Shown: positions 53,808 to 63,339, numbered from the stretch's first letter. The stretch: 64,000 nucleotides of DNA from Variimorphobacter saccharofermentans (GCF_014174405.1 NZ_JACEGA010000001.1:2509001-2573000), one strand, 5' to 3'. Notes: generated by a model from the sequence alone, not told the origin. Numbers and translations: made by a program.

Positions 53808-55949
53808 TTAGTTATTGAAGTACTGCGCATTATTTTCACCAAACGGTTTCCTTTTTGATAATTGCTTTACCAAATGGATTCGATTCTGTAATAGCTTTTG
53901 TGCAAATATTTTTGCATCAAAACGACTTTTTACATATTCATGTGCTGCTTTACCATATCGGTATCGTTTCTCGTCATCATTCACCAGCTCTTCCACTGCA
54001 GCTACAATGGCATTCGTATTCTTTACAGGTATAGTAATCCCGGTAACATTCTTAATCATTGCATTCGCAGGCCCCGGTATATCGGTTACAATGACAGGTA
54101 CCTCCATAGCTTGGGCTTCCACTACTGACATACCAAATCCCTCTCTGTAGCTGGGAAGGATAAAGATATCCATTGCAGCAATATGTCTTTCCACATCAGT
54201 AACCCGGTTTGTTTTTATAATACGATCATTTTGATAAAACCACTCCAATAATACAGGATCAATCGTGTCCTCCTTTTCAATGGGACCGACAAAAAGTAGC
54301 TTCAATTTCGGACACTTTTCTTCTAATAATTTGAACGCCTCGAATAGTTCAACACATCCCTTTTCTTTACCTAATCGACCAACAAATCCTAGGACAATAC
54401 TATTCTCCTCGATACCATATTTATTGCGAATCTCCCTGCGATAAATCTCTTTCTGTCCAATATCGAATTTATCAAAATCAACTCCCTTTGCACTACCGTT
54501 CCATATCACACTGCTTTTCTTTTTCGAATAAAACCTTCTTTTTCTACAATAATGTAAATTCCCATAGCTGTCCGGTTGTACCCGGGTAGATAATAAGCAC
54601 ACGATTCGTTCTATCGTTTGGAACAGGATTCGCTTTAAGCCTTTCATAGTCACATGAACCATACCCCACTGACAGTATAAGCGTATAGGTATTCTGGCCA
54701 GACAGGATGCAATAGCCGCATAAAAGCTTGCATTTGGCGTGGAATATTGAGCCATATGAAAGTTACCTTGTTTAAGTGCCCTATATAAATAATAGACTGC
54801 CTTTAAGGATCCCAGAAGATCAATTCCCCTTGGCATAGGGATTGAAATGGCTTTTATATAGGGGTAGCTATATAGTAGCTCCTGTTTATATTCCTCTGTC
54901 ATATTGCATATCACTGTTACGTCAAAGCCATACTCGTTATATAATGGCAAAAATGGTTTTATCCAATAATCAATGGAGCTGGATATGGTGGTTATGATGC
55001 AGTATCGATATCGATAACCTGCTTTTCGCTTAGATCGATTATATTGCTCTATAAAATTCTTTATATTACTCTTAATAAGACTATAGAGCCGATCTGCTGT
55101 CTTATCCGAGGTATAAGAATTATGCGGTGTTATTATGACATTCTCAAAATCCCATAATGGGCTCTCACTACTTAATGGTTCTTCTTCAAATGCATCCAGA
55201 GCAGCACCATGAATTCTTTTCCTTTGTAATGCATTTATTAAAGCCTTCTCATCAACAAGTGCTCCTCTTGATACATTAATTAGGATACTGCTTTTCTTTA
55301 GCATCGATATCCTCTCGTTATTCATGAAATGATGGGTTTTCTCTGTAACCGGTAACGAAAGAATAAGAATATCCGCCCTATCTAACACATGATCCAATTG
55401 ATCATATGTATAAAACTCATCGGTTAGGTTGGATTTCTGAAAGACTAAATCAATTCCAATAATATATAAATCAAAGGCTCTCAATCGTTTTGCAACCTCT
55501 CTGCCTACGCTGCCAAAACCAACAATAATTGCAGTTTTACCATTTAATTCAAGTATGTCTCTTTGCTTCATCCATTCATGATTTGTCTGCAACCGATAAA
55601 ACACTTTACTTTTTTTATAGAAATGTAAAATCATTAATATAACCCATTCAGCCATTGGAATGCTATATACTCCCTTAGCATTTTCCACCCGAATACTGGT
55701 GGATTTGATATATTCTATAGGAATCCTGTCAAAACCCGCACTTGTAAGTTGAATAAATTTCAAATTCTTGAATCTATCGATAGAGTTGTATAAGAATAAG
55801 CCATTACAGACTACCAGCTCGATGTCCGATACCTCTGTAGTAATTTCAGTTCTCTCATCCTTTATGTAGATAACTTCTCCTGCTATTTCTTCTAGTTCCC
55901 TTATTTGCTCTGCTGTATATGAAAAAACACCAGTCAATAACAGCTTCAT
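53808..55949 (-). CDS. D-2-hydroxyacid dehydrogenase fused to a family 4 glycosyltransferase
   Basis: This 713-residue protein has two enzyme parts in one frame. Residues 1 to about 305 form a D-isomer-specific 2-hydroxyacid dehydrogenase with NAD loop GFGSVG (144-149) and the catalytic set R228 (NVSRGALVD), E257 (AFEEEP) and H276 (TPHNSY). Residues from about 312 form a GT-B glycosyltransferase, with GFVGRLGKEKG and REGFGMSVVEAQAME as the donor-site motif. No stop or frameshift divides them. The start codon overlaps the stop of the upstream fusion gene by 4 bases (ATGA). The dehydrogenase could reduce a 2-keto acid, perhaps the product of the aldolase domain next door; this is inference. Confidence 0.88.
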   Translation of the reverse strand: MKLLLTGVFSYTAEQIRELEEIAGEVIYIKDERTEITTEVSDIELVVCNGLFLYNSIDRFKNLKFIQLTSAGFDRIPIEYIKSTSIRVENAKGVYSIPMAEWVILMILHFYKKSKVFYRLQTNHEWMKQRDILELNGKTAIIVGFGSVGREVAKRLRAFDLYIIGIDLVFQKSNLTDEFYTYDQLDHVLDRADILILSLPVTEKTHHFMNNERISMLKKSSILINVSRGALVDEKALINALQRKRIHGAALDAFEEEPLSSESPLWDFENVIITPHNSYTSDKTADRLYSLIKSNIKNFIEQYNRSKRKAGYRYRYCIITTISSSIDYWIKPFLPLYNEYGFDVTVICNMTEEYKQELLYSYPYIKAISIPMPRGIDLLGSLKAVYYLYRALKQGNFHMAQYSTPNASFYAAIASCLARIPIRLYCQWGMVHVTMKGLKRILFQTIERIVCLLSTRVQPDSYGNLHYCRKRRFYSKKKSSVIWNGSAKGVDFDKFDIGQKEIYRREIRNKYGIEENSIVLGFVGRLGKEKGCVELFEAFKLLEEKCPKLKLLFVGPIEKEDTIDPVLLEWFYQNDRIIKTNRVTDVERHIAAMDIFILPSYREGFGMSVVEAQAMEVPVIVTDIPGPANAMIKNVTGITIPVKNTNAIVAAVEELVNDDEKRYRYGKAAHEYVKSRFDAKIFAQKLLQNRIHLVKQLSKRKPFGENNAQYFNN

Positions 55950-57388
55950 TGAACTTCCCTGCCTTTTTTCAGCTTCTCTTCTATTTCAGCCACCTTCTTT
56001 TTTAATACTCTCTGATTTCTCAAAAAATATCGATAATCCTTCCTGCGTATCCTGTCTTCAAGGCATCGAATCTCCTTCAATCCCTCCTGAAAGACCTTTT
56101 CTATCGTTTCGTAACCCTCCTCCTGATCACAAAAGCTTCTGGATAAGATGGCCATACTACATCCAAGGCGATATATCTCACCGACTAAGTATTCTGCTGG
56201 TATCAAGCCCTCTCCCGGTCTTGTAATTCCTCCAAAGCCGTAAGGAATTCCCTTCGCTCTGAATTTATTACAGATTGCTTCCACTGTGCCATCCGCTAAC
56301 AAGGAAAACATAAAGATGCGTTTATAACCAAGGTGAAGATCATTGATTCCAATATGTGCATAATCAATTCCGGGAACACTTAAAATTGCATCAATATTCT
56401 TTACAGCCTCCGGAGTTTCAAAAAGCAAGCAGGTTTTTACCCTTCTATTAATATAAGCCATAAACTCTTCCACTTCTTTTTTTGTTTTAAAGAACGGAAG
56501 CATGATAATGTCAGCCCCATTTTCAATCGCTTCATTAATCTCATCCTTTGAACCGTCATATATGGGGTTAACACGTACTATAATTTTCGCTTTCTTTATA
56601 TTTTCTTTTATTTTTCCGATATCTACTATTCTATGATTGGAAATTCGGGTATCCAGATGCCCTTGCCTCTCTTTTTTTCCTATAATCTCCAGATCAATCC
56701 ATATCCAGTCAACACCGCTGTCCTCTGCAATCTTGGCTATTTTTGTGTCGTTTGTTCCATACATAAGCCTGATATAAGGGTAATCCTTACTCTTTTTTAC
56801 CGTTTCAGCTATGTTTAAATTACTATTCATAGTGAGAACCTTAAAGATTGTGATAAACACAATTTTCATATCCAGAAGAAAGCTGAAACGCTCCACATAT
56901 TCGATATCATACTCGATACGTCTGTCCCAATCCAAACCCTTTCTTCCATGTATTTGCGCTAATCCTGTAATTCCCGGGAGCACCATAAATCGCTTCTTCT
57001 GTAAGGCTGTGTATTCGTAAAACTTCCATGGATGATAGGTAAGGGGAGGTCTGGGTCCGATAAAGGACATATCTCTTTTTAAAATATTAATTAATTGAGG
57101 AAATTCATCAATGCTGGTTCTTCTTAATATTCTTCCTACTTTGGTTACTCGTTTATCTCCTTTTCGTTCATAGACCCCTTCTTTTTCTGCGCCTAGATAC
57201 ATCGTACGAAATTTATACATGCTGAATTCTCTCCCGTGTAATCCCAAACGTGACTGCTTATAGATGATTGGGCCTTTTGATTCTAGCTTAATGGATATTG
57301 CGACAATAACAAAAAGTGGTAGTAGAATAATTAGACCAAAGATAGAGCCCATCATATCTAATGTTCTCTTTACACTTCTATATCCCAT
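55946..57388 (-). CDS. Initiating sugar transferase fused to HpcH/HpaI-type aldolase
   Basis: This 480-residue protein has an N-terminal bacterial sugar transferase (residues 1 to about 190; one membrane helix, SMYKFRTM, DEFPQLINIL and FIGPRPP) that loads the first sugar phosphate on undecaprenyl phosphate. Residues 205-450 form an HpcH/HpaI aldolase/citrate lyase barrel, with metal ligands E324 (LFETPEA) and D350 (GINDLHLG) and R272 (VRVNP). The His of the DxEH motif of HpaI is replaced (DLEIIG), so the chemistry is uncertain. A helical tail follows. It starts a sub-operon after a terminator; GAGGGG is about 11 bases from the ATG. Confidence 0.87.
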   Translation of the reverse strand: MGYRSVKRTLDMMGSIFGLIILLPLFVIVAISIKLESKGPIIYKQSRLGLHGREFSMYKFRTMYLGAEKEGVYERKGDKRVTKVGRILRRTSIDEFPQLINILKRDMSFIGPRPPLTYHPWKFYEYTALQKKRFMVLPGITGLAQIHGRKGLDWDRRIEYDIEYVERFSFLLDMKIVFITIFKVLTMNSNLNIAETVKKSKDYPYIRLMYGTNDTKIAKIAEDSGVDWIWIDLEIIGKKERQGHLDTRISNHRIVDIGKIKENIKKAKIIVRVNPIYDGSKDEINEAIENGADIIMLPFFKTKKEVEEFMAYINRRVKTCLLFETPEAVKNIDAILSVPGIDYAHIGINDLHLGYKRIFMFSLLADGTVEAICNKFRAKGIPYGFGGITRPGEGLIPAEYLVGEIYRLGCSMAILSRSFCDQEEGYETIEKVFQEGLKEIRCLEDRIRRKDYRYFLRNQRVLKKKVAEIEEKLKKGREVQ

Positions 57389-57540
57389 AAAATCATGAAC
57401 CCCTCACATATCGTCATAGATTTAATATATGAAAGGGATCCATTTTTGTGCCGCTTATAAGCCGATGTAACATATATTGCGACTACTGTTGTAACGATGA
57501 AAGCTACTTTGCGAACATTCTATTATTATGAATAAAAAAA

Positions 57541-57568
57541 GGATCATGGCCTTCCTCACTCATGATCC
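57541..57568 (-). terminator. Terminator between the CapD-type gene and the fusion genes
   Basis: GGATCATG (57541-57548) and CATGATCC (57561-57568) form a perfect stem followed on the minus strand by seven T residues. It lies 38 bases past the CapD-type stop codon. Readthrough or an internal promoter (region 57389-57540) would be needed to express the rest of the locus. Confidence 0.85.
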
Positions 57569-57605
57569 CTGTTGCTTTATACTAATATCGTCTCTTCTGG
57601 CAAAG

Positions 57606-59453
57606 TTATAGTTCCGTTGATTTTTGAAATGTTGGTACAGCCATAATTAAGGCATTTTTAATCTGCATCATATCCTTTGTATCAAGTGCTTTTTTAAGAC
57701 TTTTTATCTTCTCTTCAATTTCTTCCTGTGAAATTGTGTAATGCTTCTCAATGAAAATCTTAGCATCCTCAGTTTCTGACAGGTCATCGTTATGCATTAA
57801 CAGCTCTTCATTTAATTTTTCTCCCTGTCGTATTCCAATTTCTTCAATTGGAATTTCTTTATATGGAACATATCCCATTAACCGTATTAAGTTCTCGGCT
57901 AATGTTAATATATTGACCGGCTGCCCCATGTCTAATACATAGGTTTCCGATTGGGTATTCATAGAACAGGCTCTCAGAACCAATTGTGCTGCCTCAGATA
58001 TCGTCATAAAGTAACGGTTTGCTCTCTTATCCGTGATTGTCACCGGGCCGCCCTGTTCAATCTGTCGTCGGAAAAGCGGGATCACTGAACCGTTCGATCC
58101 CAATACATTCCCAAAACGGACTGTAATATAATCTGTGTCGCTTTCTTCCTTCATACTTTGAACGATCATTTCACATACTCTTTTACTTGCCCCCATCATA
58201 CTGGTTGGGTTAACTGCTTTATCCGTGGAAATAAGTACGAATTTCTTAGCATGATAACGATGTGCTGCATGGACCGTATAATAGGTTCCAAAGATATTAT
58301 TCTTAATTGCTTCATCGGTGCAATCCTCCATAAACGGAACATGCTTATGGGCAGCTGCATGGAATACAATCTCCGGTCTGTACTTCTCAAATAATGCATT
58401 AATCTTATCTTTATCCTGCACCGATGCAATCTCAACGGATAATCTTAGAGAATCATTGTACTGTGCGATTAATTCCTGCTGTATGTCAAAGGCATTATTT
58501 TCATAATTATCAATTATTATTAAATGCTTCGGACCTGACCTGGCTAGTTGACGGCATAATTCGGAACCAATGGAACCACCTCCGCCAGTCACCATAATGA
58601 TTCTCTTCTTAAAATAGCATTGGATCTCCGTCTCATCAAATGAAACGGACCTCCTTCCTATAAGTTCTTCTACCTTAAACTCCCGCACGCAAGATAATAA
58701 ATTAGATCCATTTTGCAGGATAGAGATCAGATCCGGCAGGAACTTCACTTTGACTTCTGACTTCGTAACAAGCTCTAATATTTCTCTCTTTCTTATCTCA
58801 CTTAGTGAGGGTATCGCTATAATTATCTCACTAACTGGCATTTCTTGTATAATGTCATGAAAACGATTGATTGGACCATATACCATGACATTTCGTATTT
58901 TCTTACCTATTTTTTCAATATCATCATCAATAAAATAGCGAACAGAATAATTTGATTTATGATTATATAGAATTTCATCATATATAAGTACCCCTGCACT
59001 ACCCGCGCCAATGATTGCTATGGGCAATCTGTACCTTGACATACGAGTAAGAAAATTGCGATATTTTCTATATAGGAAACGTATCAATAGCATAAGCAGG
59101 ATGGATACAGCACATGAGGATACAGAAAAAATAAGGGATGTTTTCTTTTTGAATAGAAAGCTGTTTATCAGGAAATAAATCAAAAAACCGAAGGTTATAC
59201 CAAACATTAATTTTATATATTCATTATACTCAGCATATTTCCAAATAATTTTATAGCTTTTTATTTTTATTTGAATGATGGTAATACATAATAAGATAGA
59301 AAATATATGGCTTAGAAAAACCTTAAAGTCAGATCCACTAAGTTGATATTGGATGCTATGAGGTATCCGATAGTAGATAATATAACAAGTAATATAAATA
59401 ATAAAGCAATCTATGATAAATAATATTATGGATTTCAGTTTGCTTAATTTCAT
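57606..59453 (-). CDS. Membrane-bound nucleotide-sugar 4,6-dehydratase (CapD/PglF/FlaA1 type)
   Basis: This 615-residue protein has four N-terminal membrane helices (about residues 10-125), a Rossmann linker (IAIIGAGSAGVLIYDEIL) and a C-terminal SDR domain (from about 280) with VTGGGGSIGSELCRQLA and STDKAVNPTSMMGASKRVCEM. Members convert UDP-GlcNAc to a 4-keto-6-deoxy sugar used for QuiNAc, FucNAc or bacillosamine-type residues. The gene follows cpsB, with 1 base between stop and start, so the two are coupled. Confidence 0.92.
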   Translation of the reverse strand: MKLSKLKSIILFIIDCFIIYITCYIIYYRIPHSIQYQLSGSDFKVFLSHIFSILLCITIIQIKIKSYKIIWKYAEYNEYIKLMFGITFGFLIYFLINSFLFKKKTSLIFSVSSCAVSILLMLLIRFLYRKYRNFLTRMSRYRLPIAIIGAGSAGVLIYDEILYNHKSNYSVRYFIDDDIEKIGKKIRNVMVYGPINRFHDIIQEMPVSEIIIAIPSLSEIRKREILELVTKSEVKVKFLPDLISILQNGSNLLSCVREFKVEELIGRRSVSFDETEIQCYFKKRIIMVTGGGGSIGSELCRQLARSGPKHLIIIDNYENNAFDIQQELIAQYNDSLRLSVEIASVQDKDKINALFEKYRPEIVFHAAAHKHVPFMEDCTDEAIKNNIFGTYYTVHAAHRYHAKKFVLISTDKAVNPTSMMGASKRVCEMIVQSMKEESDTDYITVRFGNVLGSNGSVIPLFRRQIEQGGPVTITDKRANRYFMTISEAAQLVLRACSMNTQSETYVLDMGQPVNILTLAENLIRLMGYVPYKEIPIEEIGIRQGEKLNEELLMHNDDLSETEDAKIFIEKHYTISQEEIEEKIKSLKKALDTKDMMQIKNALIMAVPTFQKSTEL

Positions 59454-59454
59454 T

Positions 59455-60189
59455 TTAGTTCACTTCCCTTAACATGAATTGACCGGTATCATTTCTAATC
59501 ATTTTCCCCTTTATTATTAATTTTGCATTTTGCTGTAATCGGTCACAATAATCTCTTCCAATCTCCTTCTCAATAATAACAAAGGCATCCCTTAGATTTG
59601 GAGGCCTTTGGAACATGTTGTGACAGTCACTTCCAACTACATCGATATATCCCTTTTTGATATAATGAAGTGCTGTTTTTCTCTGCTTTTTATCAATAAT
59701 GGTGTTTGCATTTATTTGCATAACACACCCCATATTTATTAATTGCTTTATATGCTGTTTACTTTTCCAAAGGAAATGGTACCTTTCAATATGAGCAAGA
59801 ACCGGTATCACCTGAAATAAATTCATCAGCTTTTCGATACTTTCGACATCCAAATCACCCCAATGATCTTTATAAGGCAGTTCCAGTAAAAGATACCTCG
59901 TATTATGAATACATAGCTGATCAAGATCAGAATATTGATACAGCATATCACGATATAGTGTCTCACTTCCAGAAATCAGGGTAATTCTGGATGAATTCAT
60001 TGTCAGAATTGCTTTTTCTCTTTTTGCAGTAAAATCCTCTAAAGAAATCTTTGCAGAATCAAAATGAGGAGTACATACCGCTGCGTGTATCTGTTGTGAT
60101 TCTAAGCACTCCGTCATTATTAGGGCTTCCTCTATATTCTTTGCACCATCATCAATATAAGGTAAGATATGAGTATGAATATCAATCAT
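59455..60189 (-). CDS. cpsB: Tyrosine-protein phosphatase of the PHP family (CpsB/YwqE)
   Basis: This 244-residue metal-dependent phosphatase removes phosphate from the tyrosine cluster of the CpsD kinase. Metal-binding residues are visible in MIDIHTHILPYIDDGAK at the N-terminus, in VCTPHF, in VLAHIERYHFL and in VGSDCHN. The ATG at 60189 overlaps the end of the kinase gene by 8 bases, with GGAG 6 bases upstream; an ATG at 60201 is possible. It is the phosphatase half of the capsule length-control switch. Confidence 0.93.
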   Translation of the reverse strand: MIDIHTHILPYIDDGAKNIEEALIMTECLESQQIHAAVCTPHFDSAKISLEDFTAKREKAILTMNSSRITLISGSETLYRDMLYQYSDLDQLCIHNTRYLLLELPYKDHWGDLDVESIEKLMNLFQVIPVLAHIERYHFLWKSKQHIKQLINMGCVMQINANTIIDKKQRKTALHYIKKGYIDVVGSDCHNMFQRPPNLRDAFVIIEKEIGRDYCDRLQQNAKLIIKGKMIRNDTGQFMLREVN

Positions 60190-61579
60190 GCGATGCTCCA
60201 TAATGAGAATAATAGTAATTTAATTTCTTTCCACGATTTATTGATACATCATTTAGTACAAATCCCAGTATGTTTCCATGGGATAGCATTAGTTTCTCTA
60301 ATGCATTGGTTAAATTAGGATGTGAAGTCATGCCCTCTCTGACAACGATGAGTAACCCATCAGAATACTTTACCAGGCTAAGGGAATCGGATAGTACATT
60401 CACAGGCGGTGTATCAAAAATAATGTAGTTATACTCCTTTTCAAGATTCAATAAGAGCTTCTCCATCTGACTACTTGCCAATAGTTCAGACGGGTTTGGA
60501 GATATGGAGCCCAATGGAATTATGTCCAGGTTATCATAAGAGGTTTTTATAATGACATCTTTTAGTTCTGCCATTCCTGACAGGGCATCACTAAGTCCCG
60601 GCTTATATTTTAAATTAAAGTAATTGTGTATCTTACCCTTTCGTAAATCACAATCTATAATCAGAACCCTGAAGCCTGCCTGAGATAACGTGATACCCAG
60701 ATTAACACTCGTGGTGCTTTTTCCGTCTGAGGGTAATGGACTGCTGATAATGATTTTTTTACATCCCTCTTTAACTAATGTAAAACGTAGATTTGTCCGA
60801 AGAGATTTGAACGATTCACTAAAAATGACTTTTGAATTATCATCAAAACCATTATTATTGTAATGCTTTTTATTTTTCGACTTAAATAAAATTCTCTTAT
60901 GTATCCCTCTTTCCTTTGACAGATCATAACTCGGTATTTCTCCCAGTATCGGGAATGGGTGATGTGTAGCTAAATCCTCCTTGCTCTTGATATTAACGTC
61001 CAGTATTTCAACTAAAAAAATTATGATAACCGAAGCTGCGAGACCGAGTAGTCCTCCAATCAGCGTATTCCTTAATATATTGGGTCCGGACGGTACCTTT
61101 GGGAAAATCACCGGATCAACCACACTGATCTTTGCAGATGGCTTGATTGTTTGTATTAATTCAGGTGCAATTCTCTCCATACTTTCTGCTAAAGTATAGG
61201 AATCATCTGCACTAAATGAAGTTACGCTAATTTGAAATATTTCTGTATTATTAATACTTTTTACTGTTGTCATATTTTTTAATTGACCTATGGAGTAACC
61301 CAGCATAGTATCATCCTGTATCTTCTCATAGAAAACATTCGTATTTAGAAAATTGATATAGGTTGTTACCACCTTCTGTGCATAATTCAATTCATTCAAA
61401 TTGAGACTGGCTTCCGAATCATTGGGTATTACATATAGCTTCACAGAAGTTGTATAGGAAGGATTTATTATAAATTTACTAAATATAAACGATAGTAATA
61501 ATCCAGCAAATAGACTAATAGTAATCCAGATGATTCTTTTTAGTACTAAGTTTATCATTTCTTTTACGGTAAACTCCAT
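60182..61579 (-). CDS. Fused CpsC-CpsD chain-length regulator and BY-kinase
   Basis: This 465-residue protein joins a Wzz-type membrane domain (two helices near residues 15-37 and 172-192) to a cytoplasmic tyrosine autokinase. The kinase shows Walker A PLPSDGKSTT (281-290), Walker A' VLIIDCDLRKG and a C-terminal tyrosine cluster NYYYSHYG (Y455-Y457 and Y460). In many Firmicutes these parts are separate proteins, so the fusion resembles proteobacterial Wzc. It controls export and chain length. GGAGGATTTGAGGA precedes the ATG; the upstream 250 bases contain a TATAAC-type -10 as a weak promoter candidate for the locus. Confidence 0.93.
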   Translation of the reverse strand: MEFTVKEMINLVLKRIIWITISLFAGLLLSFIFSKFIINPSYTTSVKLYVIPNDSEASLNLNELNYAQKVVTTYINFLNTNVFYEKIQDDTMLGYSIGQLKNMTTVKSINNTEIFQISVTSFSADDSYTLAESMERIAPELIQTIKPSAKISVVDPVIFPKVPSGPNILRNTLIGGLLGLAASVIIIFLVEILDVNIKSKEDLATHHPFPILGEIPSYDLSKERGIHKRILFKSKNKKHYNNNGFDDNSKVIFSESFKSLRTNLRFTLVKEGCKKIIISSPLPSDGKSTTSVNLGITLSQAGFRVLIIDCDLRKGKIHNYFNLKYKPGLSDALSGMAELKDVIIKTSYDNLDIIPLGSISPNPSELLASSQMEKLLLNLEKEYNYIIFDTPPVNVLSDSLSLVKYSDGLLIVVREGMTSHPNLTNALEKLMLSHGNILGFVLNDVSINRGKKLNYYYSHYGASHD

Positions 61580-61786
61580 TCCTCAAATCCTCCATCCAAT
61601 ATTGCACATGCCTTATTACGTTTCTTACAGTTATAATATGTCGATAAAAGAATTAAGTGCTATGAATAAAATTATTTCGTTAAACCACTTTAACCGGACT
61701 CTGCATATATAAGCAATCATATTTATTGAGTTTCTATTAGTTGACTTTTACTGATTAATATATCAAAACAATTAGTTGAAATATAT

Positions 61787-61811
61787 ATACATACATGTTA
61801 GTATGTATAAT
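61787..61811 (+). promoter_or_regulatory. TetR gene promoter and operator
   Basis: ATACATAC (61787-61794) and GTATGTAT (61801-61808) form a 22-bp palindrome that overlaps a TATAAT box (61806-61811). Binding there would block transcription of the TetR-CPBP unit. Confidence 0.8.
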
Positions 61812-61828
61812 ATAAAGGAGGTACAGTG

Positions 61829-62431
61829 ATGAGAAGAACGAAAGACGATGCCGAAATGACGAGACGTGCCATTCTGAAAGCTGCCCTGAATTTATTCAGT
61901 AAGAATGGATATACCAATACCAATCTTCAAGAGATCGCTGTCTGTGCAGGAGTCACCAGGGGTGCAATTTACTGGCATTTTGAAAGTAAAGCCAATCTGT
62001 ATTGTACCTTAATCGATGAGGCTAATAATCGTGGAGATTATGTAATTGAGCAGGCTATGAAAGCTGGTGGTTCCTTTAGGGAAATATGCAAGAGAATTAT
62101 GGTTGCACAGTGGCTTCTTCTGGAAGAAGACGAAATATATAGAGACACCTTTATTCTTGCTATGTTTAATACAGGTGTCGCACCCGAATTAGAGAAAAGC
62201 AGACAGAAACTGCTTGATAATGCGAAACAGCTTATCGAAACTGTTTCAGCTTATATGAAGGTAGGGATAGAAGCAGGAGAACTAAGAAATGATAAAACGC
62301 CTATTGAATTAGCAAACGCTTATCTTGCTTATCAACAGGGTGTAGCAGTGAACTGGCTTCAGGATCCAACACGTTTTTCTATCAAAGAATCGGCATCCGC
62401 ATTGGCAGACATCTTCATAAATGGGATGTAA
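61829..62431 (+). CDS. TetR/AcrR family regulator
   Basis: This 200-residue protein has an N-terminal helix-turn-helix (AILKAALNLFSKNGYTNT, then VTRGAIYWHFESKANLY) typical of AcrR-like repressors, and a C-terminal ligand domain. The ATG at 61829 has GGAGG 7 bases upstream. It is followed 59 bases later by a CPBP membrane protease gene on the same strand and is preceded by its own palindromic operator. Confidence 0.92.
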   Translation: MRRTKDDAEMTRRAILKAALNLFSKNGYTNTNLQEIAVCAGVTRGAIYWHFESKANLYCTLIDEANNRGDYVIEQAMKAGGSFREICKRIMVAQWLLLEEDEIYRDTFILAMFNTGVAPELEKSRQKLLDNAKQLIETVSAYMKVGIEAGELRNDKTPIELANAYLAYQQGVAVNWLQDPTRFSIKESASALADIFINGM

Positions 62432-62490
62432 TATTATTGAATAAATGCATCGACCTAATTCTATGGTAGTAGTTCACGAAGGAGGATATT

Positions 62491-63276
62491 ATGAGATCAA
62501 GTATTTCATCAGATGTGGAATTAAGAAAGCCTATGTATCTTAGTAATTCTTTGCTTTGGTTTGGAGGATGGGCAGCCACTTTCATCTTAAGTGTATATGT
62601 CTTAATGCCTCGATTATCAGACTCTCTATCTGAGTTCGAGAGGTTTTCAGTTGCTATGACTCTTCCACTGGTACTTATGTTTATTACAGCAATAGTAATC
62701 TATAGAATACAATATGGCAGGAGCCTGCAAGGATTTAAGACTTCTTATCGTATTCATCATATAAGATTAATGGACATAGTATGGGGTATCATTATATCTG
62801 TTATCGCTATGGCATGCATGGGCGCTTTTTCTGCATTGAGTAATTATCTTATCTCATTGGGAATTATCCCTGTCCCCAATAATCTTCCATTGATTCTTAA
62901 CCCAAATGCTGAGTTTAATCATGCTACTCTTAGCCATATGGTGGGTGGTCAAATCCTGGGTAATTGGAGGGTTATCGTTATTTATTTTATCATGCTGTTT
63001 TTTAATATTACAGCAGAGGAGCTTTTATGGAGAGGCTACATTTTACCAAGACAGGAACTGGCATATGGCAAGAAGGCATGGCTCATTCATGGATTATTGT
63101 GGACACTGTTTCACAGTTTTAAATGGTGGGACATGATTAGTCTATTACCTGTATGCCTGCTCATTTCATATATTGCACAAAAGCGTCAAAGCATTTGGCC
63201 TGGATTTATTGCTCATTATATCGTGAATGGTATGGGATTGATTATGTTTCTGGCTGCAGTGCTCGGTGTACTATAG
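62491..63276 (+). CDS. CPBP family intramembrane glutamic protease
   Basis: This 261-residue protein has about eight hydrophobic segments and the conserved CAAX-protease-like (Abi/CPBP) motifs: EELLWRG (E176, E177, R181), LFHSFKW (H208) and FIAHYIVN (H242, N246). Such enzymes cleave within the membrane and are often linked to bacteriocin self-immunity or maturation, but no bacteriocin gene is nearby. GGAGG precedes the ATG. It is probably co-transcribed with the TetR gene. Confidence 0.9.
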   Translation: MRSSISSDVELRKPMYLSNSLLWFGGWAATFILSVYVLMPRLSDSLSEFERFSVAMTLPLVLMFITAIVIYRIQYGRSLQGFKTSYRIHHIRLMDIVWGIIISVIAMACMGAFSALSNYLISLGIIPVPNNLPLILNPNAEFNHATLSHMVGGQILGNWRVIVIYFIMLFFNITAEELLWRGYILPRQELAYGKKAWLIHGLLWTLFHSFKWWDMISLLPVCLLISYIAQKRQSIWPGFIAHYIVNGMGLIMFLAAVLGVL

Positions 63277-63339
63277 AAGCTCATACTTAGTTACTAATTA
63301 TAGTATTATCTTCTTGAGAAACATACACAAAAATAAAGC

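Noticed and set aside
44099..61579. Phage or plasmid origin of the polysaccharide locus
   Set aside because: No integrase, transposase, tRNA or attachment site was seen at its borders.
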